From: Bacteroidales bacterium
GTDB taxonomy: Bacteria > Bacteroidota > Bacteroidia > Bacteroidales > Tenuifilaceae
Direction: 5' to 3'
Assembly (NCBI GenBank): GCA_013141385.1
Contig: JABFRB010000018.1
Location: 1 to 64,000 of the forward strand
DNA: 64,000 bases
Under the pieces are notes generated by a model that searched no databases, was not told the DNA's origin, and worked only from the letters and a program-made list of their open reading frames with translations. This document shows, in pieces, positions 63,047 to 64,000 of the stretch; position 1 is the stretch's first letter; each line of letters opens with the position of its first letter. Both the position numbers and the translations under genes were made by a program.

Positions 63047-63054
63047 TATTTTTG
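63047..63054 (+). promoter_or_regulatory. Putative -7 box of the DUF6588 gene
   Basis: TATTTTTG fits TAnnTTTG about 100 bases before the ATG at 63154. No convincing -33 TTG is seen. Confidence 0.3.
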
Positions 63055-63153
63055 TAGAAGATACAAACAAACAACATTTTTTAATATCGATTGTTTAACA
63101 ATTAAATTATATTCGCTTATTCAAAAACTAAAATAAACCTAAATCTTAGTACT

Positions 63154-64000
63154 ATGAAAATAAATAAACATTTTCTATTCTTCCTAGCCATCCTTTTGTT
63201 TAGTTCAATTACTCTTAAAGCGCAGGAGAATATAATCAATTTTTTATCGGGTAGTGTTAGTGATGCTACAAAATTAAGTAAAGCCTATATTGATCCATTT
63301 GCAAATGGGTTTGGAAGTGCTTTAAATCATGGATGGTATAATTCAGCAAAACCTCATAAACTTGGAGGTTTCGATATCACCTTTTCTGTTGCAACAGCAA
63401 TTCCGCCATCAAGTTCAAAAACTTTCGATGTTTCAAAACTTGGCTTAACGGCTTGGACGCTGCAAAACCCTGCAAACGTGTTGTCGCCAACAGTTACTGG
63501 CAATAAATCAAATGGACCAGTTTTAATTCCAACCGGAGTTATTCCTGGACAACCAGCCTCAATGACTCTTCCACAAGGTGCAAACTTGAAGTTTATTCCA
63601 TCACCAATGATTCAGATTGGGATTGGACTTCCTTTAAATACCGAACTTATTGTGAGGTATTTACCTAAAATAGATGTTCCTGATGTTGGTAATTTTAGCA
63701 TGTTTGGTTTTGGAATTAAGAACGAGTTCAAGGAGTTTATACCAGGATTTAAAGCGTTACCTTTTAATGTTTCCGCATTACTTGGATATACAAAATTTAC
63801 TTCAAATTTTGACTTAAGTGCACCCCAAACTGGAAATTCAAAACAAACACTTGATTTTAGTGCCACAGGATATACTGGGAAATTATTAATAAGTAAATCT
63901 ATCCCTGTTTTAACAGTTTATGCGGGTGTTGGTATTAATAAATCAAAAACAAATGTTGATTTAAAAGGAAAGTACAATATTCCAGGCGTAGGTGTCGATA
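63154..64000 (+). CDS. DUF6588 outer-membrane-type protein (partial at the right edge)
   Basis: The visible 282 residues start with a signal peptide (FLFFLAILLFSSITLKAQ, cleaved near residue 23) and continue with DATKLSKAYIDPFANGFGSALNHGWYNSAK and GGFDITFSVATAIPPSS, the opening of DUF6588 proteins, which are predicted outer-membrane barrels. Later strands such as QIGIGLPLNTELIVRYLPK and VLTVYAGVGINKS fit a barrel. The C-terminus lies beyond the window. Confidence 0.8.
   Translation, partial: MKINKHFLFFLAILLFSSITLKAQENIINFLSGSVSDATKLSKAYIDPFANGFGSALNHGWYNSAKPHKLGGFDITFSVATAIPPSSSKTFDVSKLGLTAWTLQNPANVLSPTVTGNKSNGPVLIPTGVIPGQPASMTLPQGANLKFIPSPMIQIGIGLPLNTELIVRYLPKIDVPDVGNFSMFGFGIKNEFKEFIPGFKALPFNVSALLGYTKFTSNFDLSAPQTGNSKQTLDFSATGYTGKLLISKSIPVLTVYAGVGINKSKTNVDLKGKYNIPGVGVD

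Overview
The window looks like a chromosomal segment of an AT-rich, strictly or facultatively anaerobic member of the Bacteroidota (Bacteroidales/Marinilabiliales type). The evidence is the promoter grammar (TTG about 19-21 bases before TAnnTTTG), the absence of strong Shine-Dalgarno sites, and typical families of the phylum: DUF4252, DUF2027-Smr, DUF6588, PorT-like barrels, a DmsB-DmsC fusion, and class A RNase P RNA with flanking genes of this type. The genus cannot be fixed from the sequence alone.

Layout. 1-2.4 kb: tail of a membrane protein, a DUF3820 protein and a membrane-anchored polysaccharide-deacetylase-like protein. 2.4-7.0 kb: phosphate uptake operon on the minus strand (porin, pstS, pstC, pstA, pstB). 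7.2-8.4 kb: an FNR-like and an Rrf2 regulator, both with iron-sulfur-type cysteines. 8.4-10.9 kb: a frameshifted tetR pseudogene, an Old Yellow Enzyme relative, YciI and ArfB.

11.0-42.5 kb is the main feature: a purine/urate catabolism island related to the ygeW-ygeY-hyuA-ygfK-ssnA-xdhD cluster of Escherichia coli and gut anaerobes. It carries xdhC, ygeY, ygeW, hyuA, ssnA, xdhD, two fold-type II PLP enzymes, an Lrp regulator, ygfK, mocA, and a conventional two-subunit xanthine dehydrogenase, followed by a gamma-family PLP lyase. No recognisable ygeX (diaminopropionate ammonia-lyase) is present; the two PLP enzymes sit where it would be expected to act. The island is interrupted by accessory material: repeat arrays around a small GIY-YIG gene, a YgjV-acetyltransferase fusion, a membrane TPR protein, 1.2 kb of structured non-coding repeats, and a two-gene ATPase module (AAA plus AAA-TPR).

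42.5-47.3 kb is housekeeping: YgiQ-like radical SAM protein, QueA, DUF2027-Smr protein and RNase P RNA. 47.5-52.8 kb: a long Lys/Glu-rich coiled-coil protein and a cytoplasmic-type molybdopterin oxidoreductase with a fused iron-sulfur/membrane-anchor subunit. 53.1-54.4 kb: three tandem SiaC (DUF1987) paralogues. 54.4-54.6 kb: two identical tRNA-Lys(UUU) genes with a good promoter. 54.8-58.4 kb: an ECF sigma factor, a membrane anti-sigma candidate and four DUF4252-type exported proteins. 58.6-64 kb: cardiolipin synthase, an outer-membrane barrel, KdsA, RarA and the start of a DUF6588 protein.

Working model: xanthine dehydrogenases and YgfK handle purine redox steps, MocA and XdhC supply their molybdenum cofactor, SsnA and HyuA open amidine/hydantoin-like rings, and YgeY, YgeW and the PLP enzymes take the ureido/amino-acid fragments to ammonia, carbamoyl phosphate and keto acids. 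This is inferred from family membership and clustering. No urate transporter is visible in the window.
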